Positions 8,132 through 14,792 of a DNA stretch of 20,714 bases are shown here, piece after piece. The notes beneath the pieces were generated by a model, which did no database searches, was not told the DNA's origin, and was given only the letters and a program-made list of their open reading frames with translations. The position numbers were made by a program, and so were the translations under genes. The DNA is from CAYRML01 sp964425485 (GTDB taxonomy: Bacteria > Bacillota > Dehalobacteriia > UBA4068). The stretch is from contig CAYRML010000021.1 of the NCBI GenBank assembly GCA_964425485.1, positions 1 to 20,714 on the forward strand, in the 5' to 3' direction. Positions within the stretch are counted from its first letter, which is position 1. Each line of letters starts with the position of its first letter.

Positions 8132-8848
8132 TTACTTTATCTGTTTTAGCCATTTTCTACGTGTGGCCCAAGCTGCCGCTGCGGCAGCCTGCTCACTTTC
8201 CTTTTTGCTTTTGCCATGCCCCTTGCCCAAAAGAATATTGCCGCAATAAGCTGCCGAGACAAATTCCCGGTCATGATCGGGGCCGCTGCTATCCAGCACT
8301 TTATAAATAACGGATTTGCTGCCATATTTCTGCACGATTTCCTGCAAAAGACTTTTTTTATCCTCAAAATCCTCTTTAGTCAGATGATCCATAGAAGCAG
8401 AGAATTGAGCAATGACAAACTCCCTAGCTGCTTCCATCCCCATGGAAAGATAGATGGCACCGATCAAGGCCTCCATAGTATCGGCCAGGACGGAGGGTCT
8501 TTGGCGATCACCGCCGATCTCCGCGCCTTTACCCAGGCGCAAAGCCTCATCCAGATGCAGTTTGGCCGCCTTATCCGCCAAACTGGCCTCGCAAACGATG
8601 ATGGAGCGCATCTTAGTCAGATCCCCTTCCTGGGAACGGGGATAAGCCTTGAATAAATATTCTNNNNNNNNNNAGTCGAGAATGGCGTCACCCAAAAATT
8701 CCAGACGCTGATTATCTTTATGAGGGGCCTTAGCACCCTCATAAAAAGTAGGATGAGTCAAGGCCTGCTCCAAAAGAGGTAAACAGTTGTCGGCCAAACC
8801 GAGATTTCTTTTCAGTTGCTCAATTTGTTCCTTTCTGTATTTATCCAT
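8132..8848 (-). CDS. rnc: Ribonuclease III
   Basis: A double-strand-specific endoribonuclease that processes rRNA precursors and structured RNAs. It has 238 residues with the usual two-domain layout. The catalytic domain carries the signature RLEFLGDAILD (48-58; E50, D54) and DTMEALIGAIYL (123-134; D123, E126). A C-terminal double-stranded-RNA-binding domain starts near SLLQEIVQKYG (about 165-235). Ten N bases hide four residues between ILD and EYLF, exactly where the family usually reads xVVS, and the frame is kept. The ATG at 8848 is preceded by TAGGA six bases away; an in-frame TTG five codons upstream is too close to the acpP stop and has no ribosome site. It sits 19 bases after acpP and 13 before the radical SAM gene, the normal acpP-rnc neighbourhood. 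Confidence 0.96.
   Translation of the reverse strand: MDKYRKEQIEQLKRNLGLADNCLPLLEQALTHPTFYEGAKAPHKDNQRLEFLGDAILDXXXXEYLFKAYPRSQEGDLTKMRSIIVCEASLADKAAKLHLDEALRLGKGAEIGGDRQRPSVLADTMEALIGAIYLSMGMEAAREFVIAQFSASMDHLTKEDFEDKKSLLQEIVQKYGSKSVIYKVLDSSGPDHDREFVSAAYCGNILLGKGHGKSKKESEQAAAAAAWATRRKWLKQIK
8664..8673. other. Assembly gap (10 N)
   Basis: Ten unknown bases within rnc. T + 10 N + A makes four whole codons between the conserved ILD and EYLF, matching the family spacing, so here the gap length looks right. Confidence 0.95.
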
Positions 8849-8867
8849 GTAATTTCCTATCAAGTGA

Positions 8868-9098
8868 TTATTTTATCTTTTGACTGACCAAATCCACCAC
8901 ATCGCCAACATTATCTACGGAGCTGATTTCCCAGTCCTCAATATCGATATCGAATTCCTCTTCCACAGCAATCATAAATTCCATCAAAAGCAAAGAATCC
9001 ATCCCTAAATCATCAAACTTGGTTTCCGGTTTAATAAGATATTCTTCCAAATTAACCTGTTGTGACAGTATGGCCGTTATTTTCTGAAGTTCATCCAT
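8868..9098 (-). CDS. acpP: Acyl carrier protein
   Basis: A small acidic four-helix carrier whose serine receives a 4'-phosphopantetheine arm and carries growing acyl chains. It has 76 residues with FDDLGMDSLLLMEFMIAVEE; the attachment serine is S35 in the DSL motif. The residues after DSL (LLME) differ from the usual D-x-V-E, which form the recognition surface of helix II, so this is a somewhat divergent ACP. Two starts are possible: ATG at 9104 and ATG at 9098. The second is better placed, nine bases after an AAGGGGG ribosome site. It lies between plsX and rnc with no fab genes beside it. A specialised ACP is possible, but position and motif favour the housekeeping role. Confidence 0.9.
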   Translation of the reverse strand: MDELQKITAILSQQVNLEEYLIKPETKFDDLGMDSLLLMEFMIAVEEEFDIDIEDWEISSVDNVGDVVDLVSQKIK

Positions 9099-9143
9099 AA
9101 ACATGCGCCCCCTTACAAAGAAGTATTTGATATTTGTGTTATC

Positions 9144-10169
9144 TTATGCATCTTGATCACTCTTTGAGTCCTCCGGGAGTTCTGTTTTTTCACTATTTTT
9201 AGTCAAAGCCAAATCTATCTGCGAGAGGAAGTCTCCTTCCACACAGCGCGCGGCCACCTTGATGGCATTTTTCACGGCTTTGGCATTGGAGCTGCCATGG
9301 CAAATGATGCTGATGCCCTTGACACCCACCAAAGGCGCGCCGCCATATTCGGCATAATCCAGATTTTTCTTAATATCGCGGAAGCCGGAGCGCACCAAAG
9401 CAGCGCCCAGCTTGCGTTTAGTGTTTTTTTGCAGTTCCTCTTTAATCATAGCAAAGATAGTGGATGAAACGCCTTCCAGCAATTTAAGGGCCACATTACC
9501 GGTAAATCCATCCGTGACCAAAACATCATAATTACCGGCGGCCAGATCCCGCCCTTCACGATTACCGATAAAGTTGAGCCCGGATGCGACCAAGAGCTGA
9601 TGCGCTTCTATGGTCAGCTTATTGCCCTTGCATTCTTCCGCTCCAATGGAGAGCAAGGCTACCTCCGCATTTTCTATGCCCAAAACGATCCGAGCATAGA
9701 CCTCGCCCATGAGGGCAAACTGCAAAAGCATGTCCGGCGTGCAATCGGCATTGGCGCCGATATCCAGCAAAATCTTGCCGCCACGGGCCGTCGGGATAAC
9801 GGTGGCCAGTGCCGGTCTGGTGATGCCCTTAATTCGACCGAATTGCAAAAGAGCGGCGGCCATCTGCGCTCCTGTGGAACCGGCGGAAACCACAGCATCG
9901 GCGGCACCGTCCTTGACCAATTTAGTGGCCACCCAAATGGAGGAATCCTTTTTGCCCATCAGGTTTTCCACGCTCTCGTCCATACCCATAACAGTGGCTG
10001 CCATGACGGTGCTGACATTATCAGGCAGATGGCCCAGCGTTTGAAAGACCTCGCTTTTTCCGACGAGGATAATCTGATTATGAGGATTCTGCCCGGCAGA
10101 AAGCAATGCACCTTCCACAATGGCTCGCGGCGCAAAATCACCGCCCATGATATCAACTGCTATGCGCAC
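9144..10169 (-). CDS. plsX: Phosphate acyltransferase PlsX
   Basis: Converts acyl-ACP to acyl-phosphate, the acyl donor used by PlsY in the first step of phospholipid synthesis; a peripheral membrane enzyme. It has 341 residues, normal for the family. Diagnostic segments are IAVDIMGGDFAPRAIVEGAL at the N terminus, VSAGSTGA, ILLDIGANADC, and TDGFTGNVALKLLEG. The start chosen is GTG at 10169, eight bases after an AGGGAGG site, giving MRIAVDIMGGD; the in-frame ATG at 10193 lies upstream of that ribosome site. It has a promoter of its own after the rpmF terminator and leads the unit plsX, acpP, rnc, radical SAM. The 45-base gap to acpP contains no fabH, fabD, fabG or fabF, unlike the usual clostridial cluster. 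Confidence 0.96.
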   Translation of the reverse strand: MRIAVDIMGGDFAPRAIVEGALLSAGQNPHNQIILVGKSEVFQTLGHLPDNVSTVMAATVMGMDESVENLMGKKDSSIWVATKLVKDGAADAVVSAGSTGAQMAAALLQFGRIKGITRPALATVIPTARGGKILLDIGANADCTPDMLLQFALMGEVYARIVLGIENAEVALLSIGAEECKGNKLTIEAHQLLVASGLNFIGNREGRDLAAGNYDVLVTDGFTGNVALKLLEGVSSTIFAMIKEELQKNTKRKLGAALVRSGFRDIKKNLDYAEYGGAPLVGVKGISIICHGSSNAKAVKNAIKVAARCVEGDFLSQIDLALTKNSEKTELPEDSKSDQDA

Positions 10170-10220
10170 AGTGTTGCCCTCCCTAAAAGCCATTTAGAAC
10201 ATAATAAAAAATCTATTTAT

Positions 10221-10249
10221 ATAATAAAACAATAGGTCGTTTTTGGCAA
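10221..10249 (-). promoter_or_regulatory. Sigma-A-type promoter of the plsX operon
   Basis: Minus strand: TTGCCA (10249-10244), 17-base spacer, TATTAT (10226-10221); five of six matches to each consensus hexamer. It lies between the rpmF terminator and the plsX start, leaving a leader of about 45 bases. No FapR-like palindrome was recognised around it. Confidence 0.65.
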
Positions 10250-10291
10250 GCCTCCAGGAAAAAAATCCCTTTTTTCGCTTTATTGTCATGT

Positions 10292-10325
10292 TGATAAAGA
10301 AAAAGCAACCACAAGGGTTGCTTTT
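10292..10325 (-). terminator. Rho-independent terminator after rpmF
   Basis: AAAAGCAACC (10301-10310) pairs with GGTTGCTTTT (10316-10325) around a 5-base loop. On the minus strand the stem ends in TTTTTCTTT. It starts three bases beyond the rpmF stop codon and ends the yceD-rpmF unit. Confidence 0.85.
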
Positions 10326-10327
10326 GT

Positions 10328-10519
10328 TTATTTCTGAGCAATTTTTTTAATGATGGCCTGTCTGCCATTATAATAGCCGCATTCAGAACAGGCTTGATGG
10401 GGCTGTTTTAAAGCCTTGCACTGCGGACAAATGGAAAGAGCGGGACCGCTCAAAGTATATCTGGCCGCACGATTCATGCGTTTGTTGGCTTTAGAAGTTT
10501 TCCCTGCTGGAACACCCAT
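10328..10519 (-). CDS. rpmF: 50S ribosomal protein L32 (zinc-ribbon form)
   Basis: A structural protein of the large ribosomal subunit. The 63 residues start MGVPAGKTSKANKR, matching the conserved MAVPxxKTSKxRxxxRR opening, and contain two cysteine pairs, CPQC (31-34) and CSEC (44-47), of the zinc-binding version (C+). The ATG at 10519 is preceded by GGGGGTG, which lies in the end of yceD; only two bases separate the genes, so translation is likely coupled. The yceD-rpmF pair is one of the most conserved bacterial gene pairs. The C-terminal IIKKIAQK is ordinary. Confidence 0.97.
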   Translation of the reverse strand: MGVPAGKTSKANKRMNRAARYTLSGPALSICPQCKALKQPHQACSECGYYNGRQAIIKKIAQK

Positions 10520-10521
10520 GG

Positions 10522-11049
10522 TTACACCCCCTTTTCAGTATCGAAAACAAAATCTTTTAATTTTTCCAACCGCGGATCGATCTGTTCGACCCGGCAGGAA
10601 CATTTATTATAATTGAGATTGGCGCCACAGATCGGGCACAATCCCCGGCAATCCTCGCGACAGAGAAGCTTCATAGGCACTTCCAAAAAAATCTGCCGTA
10701 AAACCTCCGGCGTTATATCAATGGTCTCGCCGCTATAGGTGAAAATATCATATTCCCCTTGCGGGTCGGCCTTTTCCGGTTGCAGTGTATAATAGGCCTC
10801 AACCAGGGCCTGTATATCCTTGGTGAAAGGCTCACCGCAGCGATGGCAGCAAAACTTCATGCCGGCGCTGGCCCGCCCGCTGACAAAAATCAGACCATTT
10901 TTATTTCCCATTTCTCCTATAAAATGCACAGGAGAGGAAAATTCCAGATCTTGATAGCCATAGGCTAGCGGATCGACATCAGCGCAAAGATCGATATCAG
11001 CCTTTGCGCCGGGGATATTTTTGATTTTGGACACAGCGATGGTCAACAA
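10522..11049 (-). CDS. yceD: YceD family (DUF177) protein, rRNA accumulation factor
   Basis: A 175-residue member of the DUF177 family, encoded before rpmF in most bacteria and implicated in 23S rRNA or large-subunit accumulation. Cysteines are arranged as a metal-site pattern: CCHRC (67-71), C130, C134, CPIC (138-141) and CSC (150-152), around the conserved segment CRGLCPICGANLN. The start is TTG at 11049, nine bases after AAGGGGG; no in-frame ATG lies nearby and MLTIAVSKIKNIPG matches the family's usual opening. A consensus promoter lies about 35 bases upstream. The exact molecular role is not visible from sequence. Confidence 0.9.
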   Translation of the reverse strand: MLTIAVSKIKNIPGAKADIDLCADVDPLAYGYQDLEFSSPVHFIGEMGNKNGLIFVSGRASAGMKFCCHRCGEPFTKDIQALVEAYYTLQPEKADPQGEYDIFTYSGETIDITPEVLRQIFLEVPMKLLCREDCRGLCPICGANLNYNKCSCRVEQIDPRLEKLKDFVFDTEKGV

Positions 11050-11082
11050 AAATCAAGACCCCCTTTTTACCAATCGCTTCTA

Positions 11083-11111
11083 ATTATACAGAGCAAAAAG
11101 CCGGCTGTCAA
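11083..11111 (-). promoter_or_regulatory. Consensus sigma-A promoter of yceD-rpmF
   Basis: Minus strand: TTGACA (11111-11106), 17-base spacer, TATAAT (11088-11083). Both hexamers are perfect. Strong expression fits a ribosomal-protein unit. The -35 box lies inside the ackA terminator stem. Confidence 0.85.
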
Positions 11112-11126
11112 CAAAAATTGTCAGCC
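11096..11126 (-). terminator. Probable terminator after ackA, sharing bases with the yceD promoter
   Basis: On the minus strand GGCTGACAA (11126-11118) can pair with TTGACAGCC (11111-11103) around a 6-base loop, with one central mismatch, followed by GGCTTTTTGC. It begins 13 bases after the ackA stop. The T tract is short and offset by three bases, so efficiency may be modest. Confidence 0.55.
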
Positions 11127-11139
11127 AAGCTCCTTTATT

Positions 11140-12339
11140 TCAGCATGGGTTAACCAATTTCATAGTTTCTTTGGCAATCATCAATTCCTCATTGGTGTGG
11201 ATGACAAAAGCGCGCACTTTCGAACTGGGCAAGGTGATCTCAGTTTCCACGCCACAGCTATTATTGGCTTCAGAGTCCAGCTTCAGTCCGATGACTTTCA
11301 GCCGTTGACAAACCTCGGAACGAGTCTCGATACTGTTCTCACCGATACCAGCAGTAAAGATTAGCAGATCCAGACCTTCCATCTGTAAAGTATAAGCACC
11401 GATATACTGAACGATACGTTTTATAAACATATCCAAAGCCATCTGGGCCCGTTCATTACCGGCCTTTGCCGCTTCTGTCACATCTCGCAGGTCACTGCTG
11501 ACGCCAGAGATACCCAAAAGTCCGGACTTTTTATTCATGATATCACTCATTTCAACAGCCGACAAATTCTCCTTTTCCATAAGAAAAGGTATGATAGAAG
11601 GATCCAAATCACCACAGCGAGAGCCCATCATCAACCCTGCCAAAGGGGTAAAGCCCATAGTAGTATCCAGCACCCGGCCGTATTTGACGGCAGCCAGGCT
11701 GGAGCCATTGCCCAAATGGCAGCTGATTATTTTTAATTTTTCAATGGGCTGGCCCATAAATTCAGCCGCACGATGGCAAACATAATAATGAGAGGTACCA
11801 TGGAAACCGTAGCGGCGCACACCATGCTTTTTATAATATTCATAAGGCAATGCATAAAGATAGGATGACGGCGGCATGGTTTGATGGAAAGAGGTATCAA
11901 AAACCGCCACCATGGGAGTACCAGGAATACTCTCGCGGCAGGCTCTCATGCCGGCAACGGCTCCCGGATTATGCAAAGGCGCCAGTCCGGAAAGAGCCTC
12001 TATCTTACCGATCACTTCATCGTCAATAATTACCGGGCGGGGAAACACATCCGCGCCCTGGACCACACGATGGCCCACAGCATCAATTTGCTTCAGGCTG
12101 CCGACAGCACCATGCCTAGGGCTAACCAAAGCCTCTATAACCAGGCTGATAGCCTGTCTATGGCCCTTGATAGGCACCTGTGCCTCATATGGAGATTTAC
12201 CAGTGACCGTATGTGTAATCATGGAATCGGCAAGTCCGATTTTTTCAACATTACCCTTAGCCATTACGCTCTTATCGCCCATATCAATCAGTTGATATTT
12301 AAGCGAAGAGCTGCCGCTGTTCAAAACCAATATTCTCAT
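11140..12339 (-). CDS. ackA: Acetate kinase
   Basis: Interconverts acetate + ATP and acetyl phosphate + ADP; in anaerobes it makes ATP by substrate-level phosphorylation. It has 399 residues, full length. ASKHA-fold motifs: NSGSSSLKY (7-15), VGHRVVQGAD, AVFDTSFHQTMP, RYGFHGTSHYYV, CHLGNGSSLAAVKYGRVLDT, GLMMGSRCGDLDPS and FTAGIGENS. The ATG at 12339 is preceded by AAGGAATG; an upstream frame extension to 12399 is not supported by a ribosome site. It stands alone: divergent from ylbJ, with its own terminator before yceD. The usual partner pta is not in this window. Butyrate or propionate kinases are close relatives, but the motifs fit AckA best. Confidence 0.96.
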   Translation of the reverse strand: MRILVLNSGSSSLKYQLIDMGDKSVMAKGNVEKIGLADSMITHTVTGKSPYEAQVPIKGHRQAISLVIEALVSPRHGAVGSLKQIDAVGHRVVQGADVFPRPVIIDDEVIGKIEALSGLAPLHNPGAVAGMRACRESIPGTPMVAVFDTSFHQTMPPSSYLYALPYEYYKKHGVRRYGFHGTSHYYVCHRAAEFMGQPIEKLKIISCHLGNGSSLAAVKYGRVLDTTMGFTPLAGLMMGSRCGDLDPSIIPFLMEKENLSAVEMSDIMNKKSGLLGISGVSSDLRDVTEAAKAGNERAQMALDMFIKRIVQYIGAYTLQMEGLDLLIFTAGIGENSIETRSEVCQRLKVIGLKLDSEANNSCGVETEITLPSSKVRAFVIHTNEELMIAKETMKLVNPC

Positions 12340-12358
12340 ATATTCATTCCTTTTATTT

Positions 12359-12372
12359 GTTTTTATAAAAAC
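12359..12372. promoter_or_regulatory. 14-bp perfect palindrome between ackA and ylbJ
   Basis: GTTTTTATAAAAAC is its own reverse complement. It lies 20 bases upstream of the ackA ATG and 60 bases upstream of the ylbJ ATG, in the 92-base divergent spacer. It could be an operator, but AT-rich palindromes also arise by chance. I could not place a convincing promoter for either gene here. Confidence 0.35.
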
Positions 12373-12431
12373 TTTATCTATTCCGGCCCATGCGGACATA
12401 TATTCATATAAAGAAATATCCGGAGAATTTT

Positions 12432-13535
12432 ATGCAAAAATTAATTTTGCCCTTTTGCTTATTTTTTATTATATGTATGCTAATTTTCCCCGAGGAAAGT
12501 TATACGGCGGCCCAGGACGGGCTTATGTTATGGTGGAGAGTTGTCTTGCCTGCCCTTTTACCTTTTTTCATGATCGCGGAGATTTTGCTGGCCTCCAATT
12601 CCATAACCTATATCGGCTATCTATTGGCGCCTGTGATGCGTCCGGTCTTCCGCCTGCCGGGAGAAGCTGCTTTGGCCATGGTCATGGGATATAGCTCCGG
12701 CTTTCCCACTGGGGCGGCAGTCACAGCCGGATTGCGGCAAAAAGGGTTAGTGAGCAAAGAAGAAGGCGAACGACTGATCGCCTTCACCAACAATGCCAGC
12801 CCACTTTTCATCACTATCAGCGTGGCCGCCGGTATTTTGGCGGAGCCGTCTCTCGGCTATCTGTTGATGCTCATTCATTATGGCAGCAACCTTTTAATCG
12901 GCTTTGTCCTGAGATTTAGCGCTCCGGCGCCGGCAAAAATCAATAAAAAAATACAACCGCTTCCACCCAGTCAGGATCTTTTGCCTTTAGGCAAAATTTT
13001 AAAAAATGCCGCCCAAAAAGCAGGCAGGAATGTTGTACTTATTGGCTGTTATATGGTCTTTTTTTCCGTGCTCACGCAAATTCTCCAAAGCAGCGGCCTG
13101 ACAAATATGATGATCAATTTCTTTCATCTGCCACCAGATATAGGCCGCGCGCTCGGCCTTGGTATTTGGGAAATGACTCTCGGTATTGATGCCATGAGCG
13201 CAAGCACAGCCGGCCTCGGTCTCAAGCTTGCTGTTTGCGCCGCTCTTTTGGCCTGGGGCGGTTTTTCCGTACAGGCGCAGGTGGCAGCCATGGTCAGCGA
13301 TACCGATATCAGCATAAAAACTTATATCGCCAGCCGCATCGCCCAGGTAGCAATCTCTTTCTCGGCAGTGTTTCTGCTGTTGCGGCAGTGGCCGCTGACA
13401 AGTCTGGCCTCAACAATAAAGGGGGCGGACAGCTTGCTGACCGCCACACCTTTTTTTGCTTTTATTGGGCCAATGCTTTTCTTGTTGACAGCTGCAATCC
13501 TGGGCAGATATTTAATGCTTAAGCGTTTTGGTTAA
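12432..13535 (+). CDS. ylbJ: Sporulation integral membrane protein YlbJ
   Basis: A polytopic membrane protein of the nucleoside-recognition (Gate) domain family; in Bacillus subtilis YlbJ is made in the mother cell and needed for spore-cortex formation. It has 367 residues with about eight or more hydrophobic segments. Family hallmarks include a WWRVVLPALLPFFMIAEILL segment after the first helix, MGYSSGFPTGA (a conserved Gate loop), RLIAFTNNASPLFI, and a second Gate half around GIWEMTLGI. The ATG at 12432 with CGGAG upstream was chosen; the frame extends 14 codons upstream without a ribosome site. It is one of only two plus-strand genes here. Its 3' end overlaps the convergent coiled-coil gene by 17 bases, and a terminator-like hairpin lies inside its last 110 bases. 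Its position near rsmD and ackA is conserved in Clostridia. Confidence 0.9.
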   Translation: MQKLILPFCLFFIICMLIFPEESYTAAQDGLMLWWRVVLPALLPFFMIAEILLASNSITYIGYLLAPVMRPVFRLPGEAALAMVMGYSSGFPTGAAVTAGLRQKGLVSKEEGERLIAFTNNASPLFITISVAAGILAEPSLGYLLMLIHYGSNLLIGFVLRFSAPAPAKINKKIQPLPPSQDLLPLGKILKNAAQKAGRNVVLIGCYMVFFSVLTQILQSSGLTNMMINFFHLPPDIGRALGLGIWEMTLGIDAMSASTAGLGLKLAVCAALLAWGGFSVQAQVAAMVSDTDISIKTYIASRIAQVAISFSAVFLLLRQWPLTSLASTIKGADSLLTATPFFAFIGPMLFLLTAAILGRYLMLKRFG

Positions 13536-14004
13536 CATTGCCTTCATAAATACGTTGGGCTTTGAGGTCTTCTCTGCTTTTTTTAATAGAATAAACAGCC
13601 TTTTCCAGATTTAATTCCAATTGTTGCAAAAGATCATCCGCATAATTGATAGATTCCTGGCGCAGCTCAAAAGCGGCCTGTTCGGCACGGCTTTGCACTT
13701 CGGCTGCCTGATATTGAGCCTCTTGCATGATCTCGCTTTCCATAATCATACGATTAGCCTGGGTGCGCGCTTCCTCAATGATGCGTTTGCCTTGGCCTTC
13801 CACGCTTTCTAATAATTTATCGCTTTGCTCCAGCACTTGGCGAGCCTGCTTCAACTCTTCCGGCAGCACTGCATACATTTTATCCACACATTCCAAAACT
13901 AAATCGCCGTCGACCAGCACTTTGCCTGTCAGCGGTATGCGGGAAGCATTAGTAACGGCTGCTTCAAGTTCTTTTAAGATCTCTTCTATTTCTACTTTTT
14001 CCAC
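13519..14004 (-). CDS. Coiled-coil protein, ATP-synthase-b/DivIVA-like
   Basis: A 161-residue soluble protein of unknown function, usually annotated 'ATPase' or hypothetical in clostridial genomes, where it sits next to ylbJ. The N terminus (MEKVEIEEILKELEAAVTNA) is acidic. From about residue 55 to 150 it is almost entirely charged, Ala/Gln/Glu-rich helix with heptad-like spacing (EEARTQANRMIMESEIMQ and onward), resembling the peripheral-stalk b subunit or DivIVA-type coiled coils; no nucleotide-binding motif is present. No membrane segment is seen. The start is GTG at 14004, eight bases after AAAGGAG. It follows rsmD by 19 bases and is probably co-transcribed. Its stop codon falls within ylbJ (17-base convergent overlap). 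Confidence 0.8.
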   Translation of the reverse strand: MEKVEIEEILKELEAAVTNASRIPLTGKVLVDGDLVLECVDKMYAVLPEELKQARQVLEQSDKLLESVEGQGKRIIEEARTQANRMIMESEIMQEAQYQAAEVQSRAEQAAFELRQESINYADDLLQQLELNLEKAVYSIKKSREDLKAQRIYEGNVNQNA

Positions 14005-14023
14005 GTGCTATACTCCTTTCGAC

Positions 14024-14578
14024 TTATATACAATCTTTAATATAATAACTGATGGAAGTATCTCCATACCTTGCTGTCTTAAGTAAATTCAGTCCTTGCG
14101 GCAAAAAAACCTCGCTATCTTTAGCGGCAGTCTCAATGATTACAATGGCCTCCGGGGCTAAAAGATCAGCCGATTGGATCATGGCTAAAGCCTTATCCAC
14201 CAAGCCTTTGCCATAAGGCGGATCAAGAAAGACGAGGTCAAACTGCCTTTTTTCCTCTTTCCATGTGGATATCAACCTCAGGCAATCGGCAAAATAGGCC
14301 TTAGCGCCGGGTAAATCCAGCATCTGGATATTTTTATGCAAAGCGGCAAAAGCAGAACGATCTTTTTCCGTAAAAACAGCCTCTTTGGCGCCTCTGCTCA
14401 AAGCCTCCAGCCCCAAAGCGCCGCTGCCGGCAAAAGCATCAAGAACCCTAGCTTTATTGATCCTGTCCGCCAAAGTGCTGAAAATTGCCTCTTTTACCCT
14501 GTCGGCGGTCGGTCTGGTTGCTTGGCCTTTGGGTGTATGCAAAGATCTTCCTTTGGCCAAACCAGCGATAATACGCAA
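14024..14578 (-). CDS. rsmD: 16S rRNA (guanine-966-N2)-methyltransferase RsmD
   Basis: Methylates the exocyclic amine of G966 in 16S rRNA, using S-adenosylmethionine, during 30S assembly. It has 184 residues, normal size. Hallmarks are MRIIAGLAKGRSLHTP, TRPTADRVKEAIFSTL (21-36), the SAM-binding loop DAFAGSGALGLEALSRGA (47-64) and the catalytic DPPYGKG (119-125). The start is TTG at 14578, nine bases after AAGGAG; it gives the exact family N terminus. In most Firmicutes coaD follows rsmD directly; here the coiled-coil gene does, so coaD must be elsewhere. An extended -10 promoter lies just upstream. Confidence 0.95.
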   Translation of the reverse strand: MRIIAGLAKGRSLHTPKGQATRPTADRVKEAIFSTLADRINKARVLDAFAGSGALGLEALSRGAKEAVFTEKDRSAFAALHKNIQMLDLPGAKAYFADCLRLISTWKEEKRQFDLVFLDPPYGKGLVDKALAMIQSADLLAPEAIVIIETAAKDSEVFLPQGLNLLKTARYGDTSISYYIKDCI

Positions 14579-14599
14579 ATCCCGCCACTCCTTTTTGTT

Positions 14600-14608
14600 A
14601 TTATATCA
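14600..14608 (-). promoter_or_regulatory. Extended -10 promoter of rsmD
   Basis: On the minus strand TGATATAAT (14608-14600) is a perfect extended -10 element (TGnTATAAT). The -35 region is T-rich without a clear TTGACA. About 20 bases separate it from the rsmD start, with the AAGGAG site between. Confidence 0.6.
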
Positions 14609-14726
14609 TAATTATGTTAAAAAAAAAGCTCTTTTTATCTAATATTGTCTAAAATTATATAAAGCCTGAATAAATATATAGTGGAAGCTATTATTCTCTT
14701 TTTCTTCTCGGCTTCCTGCTTTGAAC

Positions 14727-14755
14727 GAGTAAAAATTTATCTTTAAGATATAATA
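14727..14755 (+). promoter_or_regulatory. Forespore sigma F/G-like promoter of gpr
   Basis: GAGTA (14727-14731), a 17-base spacer, then TATAATA (14749-14755). This fits the sigma F/G form GHATR-N17/18-CATWHTA at four of five and six of seven positions. No sigma-A -35 lies at proper spacing. The position, about 38 bases upstream of the ATG, is right. AT-rich sequence makes chance matches likelier. Confidence 0.5.
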
Positions 14756-14792
14756 AGTACATAAATAAAATATGAAAAAGGTGAAAAAGTAA

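Noticed and set aside
7231..8310. 359-codon plus-strand frame covering the radical SAM gene and part of rnc
   Set aside because: Antisense to two recognisable genes, no family resemblance, and it begins at a gap edge.
10213..10235. CTATT...AATAG inverted repeat over the plsX -10 box as a FapR-type operator
   Set aside because: Arms of only five bases with a 13-base AT spacer, and no fapR gene nearby.
12390..12431. Sigma E-like promoter for ylbJ around CATATAAA
   Set aside because: No -35 element at 13-15 bases and the leader would be too short for the ribosome site.
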